Source of the DNA: Branchiostoma floridae
Lineage: Eukaryota; Chordata; Leptocardii; Amphioxiformes; Branchiostomatidae
DNA length: 64,000 nt
NCBI RefSeq assembly: GCF_000003815.2
Contig: NC_049995.1
Span: 3,278,788-3,342,787, forward strand
Direction: 5' to 3'
The notes beneath the pieces are model-generated. The model was not told where the DNA came from and did no database searches. It saw only the letters and a program-made list of their open reading frames with translations. Position numbers and translations under genes: made by a program. Below, piece by piece: positions 47,747-58,068 of this stretch (positions within the stretch are counted from its first letter, which is position 1; each line of letters starts with the position of its first letter).

Positions 47747-47844
47747 TTATAGATTATGTTGCAAAAAACAGCTCTGAACTGATATATGGTTTCTGATTTA
47801 CTGGTGTTTGAACTGAGTCAGGTGCGAAATGGACCAGGTGTGAA

Positions 47845-48169
47845 ATGGAACCAGTTGAGTGTCGCGCAGTGATCCGGTTTTTGTATTTGAAAGGATGCAC
47901 ACCAAAGAAGACTTTTGATGAAATTAAAGAAACTTATGGTGATGATGCCCCATCATATGACCTTGTAAAACGCTGGCATCCTGAATTCAAACATGGCCGG
48001 AAGTCTGTGGAAACAGCTCCCAGACCTGGTCGTCCCTCTTCTGCCATTGATGAGGCATCTGTTGGAGGACCAACTTGGGGTGTCCTACAAGAACGGTGTC
48101 CAGAGCTGCATCAAACGATGGGAGAAATGCATAACTCTGGGTGGTTCCTATGAAGAGAAAGACTACTAA
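47845..48169 (+). pseudogene. Mariner transposase remnant
   Basis: From the ATG at 47845 the frame gives MEPVECRAVIRFLYLKGCTP and a continuing helix-turn-helix N-terminus (YGDDAPSYDLVKRW, PRPGRPSSAID). It then jumps directly to the normal transposase C-terminus (RWEKCITLGGSYEEKDY) in another frame, ending at 48169. The whole DDD catalytic domain is deleted, so it cannot act as a transposase. Confidence 0.9.
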
Positions 48170-48477
48170 CAAGTTTCATTAATCTCCTGCTATGGAAAAT
48201 GGGTCAGGGGCATTACTTATTGACCGCCCCTCGTACTTCAGACTTTAAGACATTACGACTTAAAAATGCACAAATGACTCAGCCGCATTCTCTCCTAACC
48301 TGCTGATCACCCGTAACACCTGTTTGATCAGTGAAAGGATGTTACCTTTAGTTCTCCGCACGTTTGTGTCGCAAACAAGTGCGACATTTCCACCGCAAAC
48401 AAGTCACTGAGGTGTCGCTGTTCCAACAAGACCGTGCGCTGAACACACTTTCACGTGTGAAATGCAAATATGTGGAT

Positions 48478-48822
48478 AAGAAGCTCCATCTTAAGATTGG
48501 AATTCCGTTTTTCCCATTTTGAAATGTGCTAATATTTTCAATATAAAAGCACTTGGTGCAAAGTCTTTACATATGATTGACAAGTATGATGCACAGTTGT
48601 GAAATATGATAATAACTTTCATGAATATTCATTTTGAAAATTTTCTTCCTGCAGGAATTCCTGCAGGAATTCCTGCAGGAAGCGTTTTTCCTGCAGGAAT
48701 TCCTGCAGGAAGCGTTTTTCCTGCAGGAATGCTGCAGGCATTCCTGCAGAAATTCCTGCAGGAGAAAGGTAAATTCCTGCAGGAAGAATGTTTCCTGCAG
48801 GAATTTCTGCAGGAATGGCCTT
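48478..48822 (+). repeat. 345-bp repeat with CCTGCAGGAATT minisatellite, left copy
   Basis: A unique-looking half (AAGAAGCTCCATCTTAAG... to ATGAATATTCATTTTG) is followed by about a dozen copies of a 12-bp unit built on CCTGCAGG. An almost identical inverted copy is at 55494-55838. Repetitive Leu-Gln-Glu and Pro-Ala-Gly frames on both strands are artefacts. No clear target duplication or terminal inverted repeat is visible. Confidence 0.85.
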
Positions 48823-50354
48823 ATAATTCATATCTAAATCAATGACACTAAGATAGGAGTGCTACACACCGGCAAAAAGTATGCAACAAACGTTTTAGTA
48901 GTAGTTTCTCCTATTCATGCGACTTTTTCCACATATACATTTACATTTTGTACTACAGTTAAATGTAGAAGTATAATCACACCCCGCGCAACATTTCTAC
49001 CCCCAGTTCAACCTGTATGACCTCACAAGCGCCATGTTCTTGTTGACTGTCGACGCATCAAAAGCCAGCCAATTTCTCAACAGTTATCATATATAATTTC
49101 AATGTCACTAAATCCTTCAAAATTATGAGGTAGTCTGGCAACATTTTGGAAGCACGACGTGTGCCCGACTCGGGGTGGTCGTGGTCGCAAGTTTGAGTTT
49201 AATCCGATTAAATGTGAACGCATTTTTTTAATCCAACAGAAAGCTTTAATCGGATTCCTCATTTAACTCACTTGTATTTTTTCATTTGAATGGGGTCCAA
49301 GTTGCCCATGACATGTTCAACAGTTGTGCCGACAGAGCCATTACGGCTGTTCACACATGGGTGTTTTCATCAAATGAAAACTGCTCTATTCGAATACTCC
49401 TTCCATGCATGCAATGATATCTTGTAAACGCAGTACCAAGTTGAACGTGGCAAAGAATAAAAGCTCCTTGGTCAGGAACTTGAGATTTGTTTGATCTGGT
49501 TGGTCATATTTTGACCATCATAAGATTAACACTTGAATTTTTGTTCCAGAGAATATTTCATAAAGTTTAAAATTGGGCCTAAGAAAGCCAGGGGCTTGCT
49601 TCCTCTTGTTGAAAATTCAAGTAAGTATGCGCTATTGTAATGCGGGTTCAAAGTAAGGTCAGCTATTGTTCTATAGATATGCAAAGGATGCTGGTGTCCA
49701 ATTATCAATTATCAAAGGACTAATTATTCCCCAGGTCCAAACATCCTGGCTACCTGTAGTGCTGAGGACCTAAGGCCTTCAGAAAGAATCCTGGAACTTG
49801 GGGGTACACTATTACAAGAAATTACAGACTGAAGAATTACAGAATTTCAGAAACCTAAGTTCACTTTTACACTAATCTATTTAAATATGAAATGGTTAAA
49901 CCTAAAGGGTAAATCAAGGTTGTCTTTGTCAATTTAAAGGTAAACTATGAATAATTTTTCTTGAAGTTTTGTGAAAATTTGATGGTAATTGTGGACTCCA
50001 TAAGGTAATAAATAGACTGCTCAAACCAAGGAGGTTTAATATAGGCATCATGGAATGAAGTCAGCACCTCTGTGCCTAATTTCCAATCCAGCTGTGCCTT
50101 GCTCAATTTGCCCTTCAAGCTGCGTTACATCAAGGAGGTCTTTCAACCTCCTTGGTTACATTAAACAACTGCTCGCTATCAGACCCCCTTCTGTCAGTAA
50201 TGACCATGGTAAAATCAGACCCGAGTGCTCGAAAATAAAAGCTGGACTGCTCCTAGTTGGGGGGGCTACTTTCAAAGTTGGTCATTTGGTCGTTTGATAC
50301 CACTGTTGCACAGTGACTATGACTGCTTCCCAAAAAACTGCTTCCCAAAAAACC
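48823..50354 (+). other. Intronic sequence between the repeat and the assembly gap
   Basis: No gene is supported. A small hairpin (AATCCGATTAAA/TTTAATCGGATT, 49201-49256) and a short palindrome around CAAGGAGGT...ACCTCCTTG (about 50130-50155) are present. Confidence 0.4.
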
Positions 50355-50454
50355 NNNNNNNNNNNNNNNNNNNNNNNNNNNNNNNNNNNNNNNNNNNNNN
50401 NNNNNNNNNNNNNNNNNNNNNNNNNNNNNNNNNNNNNNNNNNNNNNNNNNNNNN
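50355..50454. other. Assembly gap (100 N)
   Basis: Exactly 100 unknown bases are present, flanked by short direct repeats (GCTTCCCAAAAAAC on the left, TTCCTTTCCCG on the right), which suggests a tandem repeat that could not be assembled. The true length is unknown. Confidence 0.98.
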
Positions 50455-50876
50455 TTCCTTTCCCGGCATATATTCCTTTCCCGCAATATTCCCGATTAAA
50501 AATCGACCCCCCCTCCCACCGAAAAAAAAACGCCAAGCTTCCCAGAGAGGCCGGTGAAGGAGGCTACTAGCCTGACTAAAATCGCGCTCCTAGCGGCCGG
50601 GCCCTATAGTATTGCTGCTGCCCTAGGAGGGGTCATTAACCCCAGCCAGCGATAGATTGTGTAAACACAGGCTACTCAGCCTAAGGTGCATGCAAAAATG
50701 ACTTTCAAGCCCTGTGATGCAAAAAAAAACAAGACAGTTTTAAACGGTTTGTATTTTGCCTTATGATGCAAACTGGTACCAAGGCTAAAACCAGTTCAGT
50801 TCAGAATCGAAAAAGGGATGCATGGTAATGTGACCTTTCCCACTGACACAGAAGAGGGTCTGCATGGGGGGTTCTT

Positions 50877-52070
50877 GGTAACGCTTAACGGTGAATTCAG
50901 GAGGCCCGGTAATGCTTAACGGTAAATTCAGAAGGTCCGGTAACGCTTAACGGTAAATTCAGGAGGGGTTACAAAGCATGACAGTAAACATTGACGTTCG
51001 TTCCTCTTTGTACGGCGCTAAACTAGGTTACCTCGATGGTTGAAAATATCAGACTAATGGCATTGTGAGAAGGAAAAGGTGCCCAGAGCCCGGAGGAATG
51101 ACAGGGACAATGCCTGCTGTGTCTATGACGTTTGCTTCCCTGGGTCAGTGCTCCCACCAGAGGCGGCAACAGCAGTTTCTTGTAGGCTGGGGGGGACTAT
51201 TGCTGACAAAATTTTCAGCACATGGAGCGCCGAAGGCGCAACGCATCGTATGGGGGTAGGGGGTATGCTCCCTGGGAAATTTTTTTAAATCATGGCCCTC
51301 TGAAATGCTATTTCCTGCATTTTCCGGCAAATTTTGCTGACAGAATAATGAAATTTTCATCAAAATTACACATGGTTGTAGCAATTGACCTCCGGCCTCC
51401 GACATATTTTTACCATTTCAAGCTCGGACGGCACGAGAAATTGCCAGACAAGTCCGGGGAAATTTAAAAGTCTGGACCGTCTGAAACGCCATTTACTGCA
51501 TTTTGAAGGACAAATTTTGCTGGCCAACGAAGGTAAATCAAATGACATTTTATTAAAGAGAAAATTTTTTGGGCCAACGCCCCTGAAACAATTGTTTTCG
51601 CCAGGTCGTCGTGAGCACCAAAGCCGCAAGCCGTTGCAAGGGAGGTCTGGAGAAACCTCATTTTCTGCATTCGATGAGAAAATTTTGCCGGAAACTATGC
51701 TAAGTTGGACACTGAAATCTGTTTAAGTGAAAAGGTTTTTTGGGAGGGGGAGGGGCGACGCTTCCGCAACATATTTTTACCCGAAGCGGCCGGGAGGCTC
51801 GGAGAAATTTTGAAATCTGGACCCTTTGAAACACCATTTCCTGCATTTTCAGGGGCTCTATCTGGCATTTGACTTCGTGGGTATAACTTGTTACGAAGAA
51901 TTTCTTGGTAATGCTTAACGGTGAATTCGGGATAACAAGTAACGATTAACGTGGAATTAAAACGACCAATACGCTTCACGAAGAATATACCGATAACGCT
52001 TAACGGTGAATTAGAGTGGGTCGGTAACGATTAACGGTAAATCAAAATGGCTCGTAACACTTAACGGAAA
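50877..52070 (+). repeat. Composite repeat block
   Basis: Tandem GGTAACGCTTAACGGTAAATTCAGG-like units of about 31 bp lie at 50877-50960 and again, more diverged, at 51905-52070. Between them are about four diverged copies of a 150-190 bp unit (CTGAAA.GCCATTTCCTGCATTTT, AAATTTTGCTG) at 51270-51860. The outer repeats suggest that the whole is one element. The frames over it are not genes. Confidence 0.6.
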
Positions 52071-52144
52071 AAGGCATGCAGGCCCTCACAGAAGTGCAAC
52101 GTCCTTCACAACCTTACACTTCTGAAACACAAGAGAAAAATTTG

Positions 52145-52215
52145 TGCCTGGCTCCCAGGATTTTAACCTGGGCCCGCCAGCTCATGAACCCAACACATTT
52201 ACCACTCAAGCTAAA
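52145..52215 (-). pseudogene. tRNA-derived remnant
   Basis: On the minus strand an A-box-like CTTGAGTGGTAAATG is followed by a perfect T-arm CCCAGG/CCTGGG with loop TTAAAAT (B box GGTTAAAATCC). The anticodon stem is not intact. It is probably the head of an old SINE or a tRNA pseudogene. Confidence 0.4.
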
Positions 52216-53399
52216 AGTTGACAGAACAGACTAATTAGACTAGTCAGTTGGTGTCCTCCGAACCCTACTGTGTCATTTGCACTGTGCTTCTTTGTCTATC
52301 ATGATCAGAATCTCCAAGCGGATCTTGCAGGCTGACAATACTATCTTATGCAACCGTAAGAAGCTACATTCTTTCATGGCCTTTCAAGTGCCTTCAAACA
52401 CATCCTGTTTCAAAAAAATTTTTGATTCAGAAACATGGCCTAAATATAAGATTATTATCTAAAAACTTTTATTTTCCTGGGTGACGCCACAAAGTATGAC
52501 GTCACATACCTGGATGTAACCTGGATCCAAGCTTCAATGGTATATAATATTATACATGTATTATATTATGTAAAGTGAGAGGTTGGCTAAAGTGCAATGC
52601 AGAGCACTACCTAATTTACCATTTTTCTGAATTCTAAGATTTCCATTAGTTGGCAGTTCAAAACAAAAGTGTTGAGCCAGATCAAGGAGGTTGAAAGAGG
52701 GCCAGATCAAGTTGGTGAGATCAAGGAGCTTTTATTACTCCTTAATTTGCCGATCTGGTTTAACCATTCGAATCCTGTAATCTATCCCAGAAGTGAATTT
52801 TCAGGTTTCTGCAATTTTGAAGTTCTTCTAGTTCTAATCTGGCTCAAAAGCAGTTCAGTATAGAAATATCTCAGCAAGAAGCAACCTCCTTGATCTCAGG
52901 GAGGTGTTCTGAATCTTTCCATCCAGTGCTTTGGGACAGTCCCTGTGGGACTTGCTAATTCAACTTGCTAATTGGGAAGCATGCCTTAACAATAACTGAC
53001 CTCCTTTGAACCTGCATAACAATGTGCATAATTACCAAAAAGAGGAAAGTGAATGCCTTATATACAGGCCCATGTAATAGGATTTGGAAACTACAAATAA
53101 TCTCTGGAACAAACTTTTGCCTGTTGTTTCTATATAATGAATCAATGACCTTGATTGTACATTTGTGCTCAAACAAGCTAAGTACAGATTGTAGCGCTAG
53201 TGATAATGTACAATTTTGATTAAAAAAAAGGTATCTTATCACCTCTACAAATAGTCTAATACATTCCAGTATTTACAAGTTCAACTTCTTCTCACCTCTT
53301 AAAACAGTTATAAATATAAGTACAGATGGAATCAATAATGTATGGTTGATCTAATTGCATGAGAAATATGAATTTTTTTCCGTGGTATTCAAGTATTGG

Positions 53400-53590
53400 A
53401 AATAGGGAACATATCTTGTATATTTTCAAAGAGGACGTTTCTTTTGTTGTTGTATAAAGTACACTAAACAATAAAGTGACACTCATCCTCTATCTTATTC
53501 AAGTTACAGTATTGGCAAATTCTTTGTTCCAGAGGAATGCGGTTATGTCGGCCTTCTGGCTTATAATGAATCATACTGGTAAACAGCTTC
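53400..53590 (-). pseudogene. Remnant of a non-LTR retrotransposon ORF C-terminus
   Basis: Reading the minus strand gives YKPEGRHNRIPLEQRICQYC, then NLNKIEDECHFIV, a stop, CTLYNNKRNVLFENI. The C-x2-C...H...C spacing, followed by Y..(R/K)..LF, is the C-terminal Cys/His motif of LINE ORF2, as in the 38577-39900 copy. A stop inside the motif shows it is dead. The upstream part cannot be followed. Confidence 0.6.
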
Positions 53591-53599
53591 ATAGCGGGC

Positions 53600-55493
53600 T
53601 TCAAGTTTATTAATAGTCAAAAAGATAATGGTTCTTTGGACCAGATAAAGCCCAGGTTATCAATAAGTTTGGTTATCAAAAAGTTTGTTGTTATTTTGTG
53701 GGCCTTTCTGCTTTTCAACGCCTGGCTCTATAGTACAAAAATTGCTTGTATTTGCAAGATACTCCAGGACCCCAAATTTTACATATCAATACCCTCCGTG
53801 TTGGCAAACTTTCCTGGTTGATTTTGAAGAGTAGAAGGCCTGTGGTATATATTTTGATGTGATACTGATAGCCATTCTGGAATGGTAGCTTTATTCTGGC
53901 TATCAGTATCAGCCTTCAAACCCATCATCAGGAACTTTTTGTCTGAAACCAAGATAAAAGCCCCTTGCTTAAACAAGAGACCTAAGGTAGCCAAGACAAG
54001 AGTAAAAGATTACCAATTGAAAGGCAAATAGTAAAAAATTATATCTATTCCAAGGTTGCTGTAAAACCTAGGTTAGGTCAGTGAGATCAGAGAATTCTAA
54101 ACTCCTTGGTGATCTACAAGGTAGTTAAACCTCTTTGGGTAAACTTTAGTCTTCTATGCAGTGTTAAATACTGACCTGTTCTATACACCAGTGGAGGCAC
54201 TGAATAAGGCAGCTACCATTCACTTCAGTCTCTAATTACCTGTCATTATAAATCAATACACGCATTGTTGTTGCTGGCTTTAAACACCTTCATGTAGGTG
54301 CAAAGGAGATTATATAATGACTTCTCTAAAGATAGGTGAGAAAGGGGAGGGGAGGTGATAATATCACACTCTTGTGATAAAAAGGCCTTTGTCCCAATCT
54401 CAAGGATTTTAGAGCATGTAAAGAGTTCCAGATGAGGACAGGGTGTTGTTCTGATTGATCAATGTTCTGTGATCTGATCTGATCTGGTGACGGTTGATTA
54501 TTATTTTCTATTGGGCACTTAGAACTTCATTAAACACAGCTGTCCAGTAGGTATCAAAAACCTAATAAATAAGATTCATTTAGCACCAGTGTTTAATGAA
54601 TTTCTAGGTGTCCACGCACCCGGCTCGGGACACTTCTAATATTGTGTTATGTAGTCATAACCAACATAAAATATGACTGGTGAATGCCACCTGGCTATAT
54701 GCTAATAAAGGATCAATGTTTTACCCTGAGGGGTGCATCATGAGATAAAGCCGCCAGTGGTTGGTTTCTATAACCCAAACACCAGCTATCAGCATGGCAA
54801 ACAAGGCGGTTCATGTCATCTACTTTTCCACCAACTGAATGTATCATTTGATTTACTACAGTTTACAATTCAGTAAATAGTTACTGGAAGTTCCGAAAAT
54901 AATTTCATCAGGTTGGCACTGATAATAGGATAAAGGTTTTTACACAACATGTAACTAAAAGTACTGTACTTTCATTGTACAGTACTTTTCTTATGGACTC
55001 CAATGATTATCCTATTAGGGCACCCTACCCTTACAGTACATGTGCAATTTACAATAATTGAATTTATACTTTTAAGGGAAGCTTAGGCCTGTCATGAAAT
55101 TTATGAATTTTGTGTTTATGTTCCTGACTTGCACCTACATGTACAATCAAATTGGCTTAGATACTAATAAACCCTAAGTGGTGATGTTAAAGAAAAAAAT
55201 GAAAGAAGTAACCATGCCCAAGCTTCTGTACTTCTGAAAAATATGAGTAGCCATTGAAGGAAATGCATTTTCTTGAAGTGAAGTTCATTCATAGGTCAGT
55301 TATTTCTAATGCCAGGCATCTCCAGCAACAGTCAATAAAACTAGGAAAACAAAACAATAAAAAATGCCTCCATTATATATCTGTTTTATATACATAGTTA
55401 AAGTCAAGTCTGAAACATCTAATGAAATCTAATGCATTGTTTAACAGTTTCAAAACAAAATTAAATGCATAAAGAATGCTTCCTGTCATTGTC
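53600..55493 (+). other. Intronic sequence, no supported gene
   Basis: It is AT-rich. A perfect hairpin AAAAGTACTGTAC/GTACAGTACTTTT lies at 54957-54989. No exon-like open frame flanked by good splice sites was found. Confidence 0.4.
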
Positions 55494-55838
55494 AAGGCCA
55501 TTCCTGCAGAAATTCCTGCAGGAAACATTCTTCCTGCAGGAATTTACCTTTCTCCTGCAGGAATTTCTGCAGGAATGCCTGCAGCATTCCTGCAGGAAAA
55601 ACGCTTCCTGCAGGAATTCCTGCAGGAAAAACGCTTCCTGCAGGAATTCCTGCAGGAATTCCTGCAGGAAGAAAATTTTCAAAATGAATATTCATGAAAG
55701 TTATTATCATATTTCACAACTGTACATCATACTTGTCAATCATATGTAAAGACTTTGCACCAAGTGCTTTTATATTGAAAATATTAGCACATTTCAAAAT
55801 GGGAAAAACGGAATTCCAATCTTAAGATGGAGCTTCTT
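55494..55838 (-). repeat. 345-bp repeat with CCTGCAGGAATT minisatellite, right (inverted) copy
   Basis: It is the reverse complement of 48478-48822 with the same length and only isolated differences (for example GATGTACAG for GATGCACAG). Homology stops sharply at AAGGCC on the left and CTTCTT on the right. Confidence 0.85.
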
Positions 55839-57191
55839 GGATGTCATCGGACGCTACAGTAGCAAACCTATTAAATGTGTTAAAAAGGTGTTACTTGTTA
55901 GTTACTGGCCAAAAGTTAGCAAATATACTGTATTCATGAAGTAGAAAGCAGACAGAAGGAGCAAATTAGCAAGTGACAGCATAACCCCCCCCCCCCCTCT
56001 TACGTATGGCTCAGTGACTTTTCAAATTGTCTTTTCAACTCCAGAGTCTGCTTCTCTGTGTGTCATGGCTATTTGAATACACTGTCATTAAGAAAAGGGC
56101 AAATACATGTGAGTGGGAAGATGACAACAGACTTGCCAGTGATTGGGAGTGGCAGGAAGCACAGTTCAAAGTTGGTAAAAATTTGTCATGAATCAGTGAG
56201 AACAATCCATCGGAGAGACTGCTGGCTCACATGATGGTCAGTTTGTCTTAACATTGATTTTGCAGTTCATAATTTTGTAATATTTTTGGAAAAGCTTGTG
56301 AATGGTCAAAATCCAATGGTTCATTTTAATTGCTAGTGTACAAAGGAATCTGTTTGATGGAGTCTCTGACTTATTGACTAATGGTGTTTTAAAATCCTAT
56401 CTTGCTGTAAACAACGCTAATTACCTATAAGTAAGTTATAGTCATTGTTAAACAACGTTTGACTAGAAACCAGTTTAAAAATGACTGTCAACTCTCCTCT
56501 ACTTTGTCTTTATTTTCTTGGACCTGTAAGCCTAAAAACATGTGAACGCCTGTCAGTTAAATTTTATCTTTCTTTCCAATCGGTCCAAAATCTGGTCCAC
56601 TGATTTTTTTCAAGTCCGTTTTTTCCAGACCAGTCCAACAAGAAAAAAAGGTTTTGTACAGGTACACAATACTGGTACCTTACTTGGAATGGTGATGTTT
56701 TCAGAGCACCCATTCCAAACACCTTTAAGAAAACAACGCTAAAGTACTAATGTCACGAACAGCTCATTCAGCAAGCTCGCACCAATCGAGAGGAGTATTT
56801 GCGTAACGTCACGCAGGAATGCTCACGTTTACTTGTTTTGAGTTCTAACGGCGTCAAAACTGTCAACGCTAAAAAAGCCGCCATGTCACATTAACCCTGA
56901 AAACAGTGTCGGTCTGTGTTTCAGAGTTCGTTTGAACTCGATGCAGCTAGAAAATTTAATATTGATCTAACCACCAACATTTTGTTTACCAGACTCTGTT
57001 TACGTGACATAATTGCATGAAAGAATGAAATTTTTTAAAAGAATATTACCTAAAATGGAAACAAGGGTATAGGTGGCAAGGGGGCTTTGTTGTTGGGTTC
57101 TTGACTTAGAAGTTGAAGTTAGAACCCAAACTTTGAGGTTCTGGGTTTGAAGAATAGCGACTAAGATTTTGTCTTCTCTTGTATTTTTCAG
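55839..57191 (+). other. End of the last intron
   Basis: It includes poly-C at about 55986-55998, a stretch at about 56050-56120 resembling 63400-63450 (ATTTGAATAC.CTGTCA, GTGAGTGGGAA), and a decayed hAT-like MITE fragment at 56575-56682 (GGTCCAAAATCTGGTCCACTG ... TACTGGTACC). The intron ends TTGTATTTTTCAG. Confidence 0.5.
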
Positions 57192-57270
57192 CTATACGAC
57201 AGTTGAGGCTCCAGTGGAATACAACGAATCCGAAGAAGACCTGATGAAAGAAATTGAGTCCAACTTCTAG
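57192..57270 (+). CDS. Cystin-like candidate, terminal exon
   Basis: The acceptor TCTCTTGTATTTTTCAG opens the exon; C completes an Asp codon with GA from exon 3. The exon encodes YTTVEAPVEYNESEEDLM then KEIESNF and stops at 57268-57270. The acidic C-terminus (Y..SEE.LM..IE..F/Y) closely resembles the C-terminus of cystin-1, which with MGSGSS at the N-terminus is the basis for the name. Cystin is carried by UNC119-type lipid-binding shuttles to the ciliary membrane. If correct, this gene works in cilia. Confidence 0.6.
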
Positions 57271-58068
57271 TGATGCTTTCTATCAAAACAGACATTCCAT
57301 TCAATAACCATTTTTTTTCATGTCACTTGTTCAATACTGTATTTTACAATGTATGTTCTGTTACTGGATGTTGTAAATATATAAAGAAAAGACACATATT
57401 ATTATGAATTTTGTCATTTCCCCATGTTCACTCTACACAAGGACATTTACCTTGGTCTACATTGTTTTAAATGTCTTTAATATCTTTAAATTCCATTTGA
57501 ACTCTACTTTTTGCTTTATGTTGCATTATTTTTTAATCCACAAATTGAAAAAAATATATTGTCCCACTTATAACTCCAAAAACAATCTATGTTGCTGTCA
57601 AATTGATGAAAGAAATTTTTGTTTCCAGCCAAACTTTTTTGTATCAAAAGAGACCCCTAGCAGTTCTTCATATTTCTGCACCAGGTGGCTTATGTGTACT
57701 TACAGTGAACTGAAATTCAATGTACATTCGTCAAGTTGTCAACAGATACTGTGCCTTTTATATTCTTATCAGAGACAAATTCTGCAATTGTGAAAACTGT
57801 AGAGTATAAGTGTGCAGATGCAACAGTGATAAACAATATGGATATCATGTATAGAGTTTATAACAATATTTATCTTGTGAAGACAACAATGTTCTTTGTC
57901 ATAGTAACATACCCATATGAGTATACAACAGTACTGTAGTGTCCAATTGCAGGCTAATTTACTTGCTTGCCTCTTTGATTGTTCTCAGCTACCATTCAAA
58001 GAATATTAAACAAAATTTGCAAGATGGATTTCTACATTTATGTTGTATTGTTCTCCTGCAACAGGATT
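57271..58068 (+). other. 3' flank / probable 3' UTR of the cystin-like gene
   Basis: It is AT-rich, with no strong AATAAA close by. The open frames at 57404-57939 are not protein-like. Confidence 0.35.

Larger units (their letters stand above)
45755..48233 (+). mobile_element. Mariner element, internally deleted and carrying a nested insertion
   Basis: The terminal inverted repeats (CGAGGGGCGGTCAATAAG... and its mirror ending TTATTGACCGCCCCTCG) are flanked by TA on both sides (45753-45754 and 48234-48235). About 570 bp remain once the insertion at 45838-47746 is removed, against roughly 1.3 kb for a full mariner. A transposase remnant is at 47845-48169. Confidence 0.9.

Noticed and set aside
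48606-48845. Leu-Gln-Glu and Pro-Ala-Gly repeat proteins on both strands, also at 55461-55749
   Set aside because: They are read-through of a palindromic 12-bp repeat in all frames, with no splice or start context.
50225-50570. Frames crossing the run of N
   Set aside because: The residues across the gap are unknown, so the continuity is artificial.
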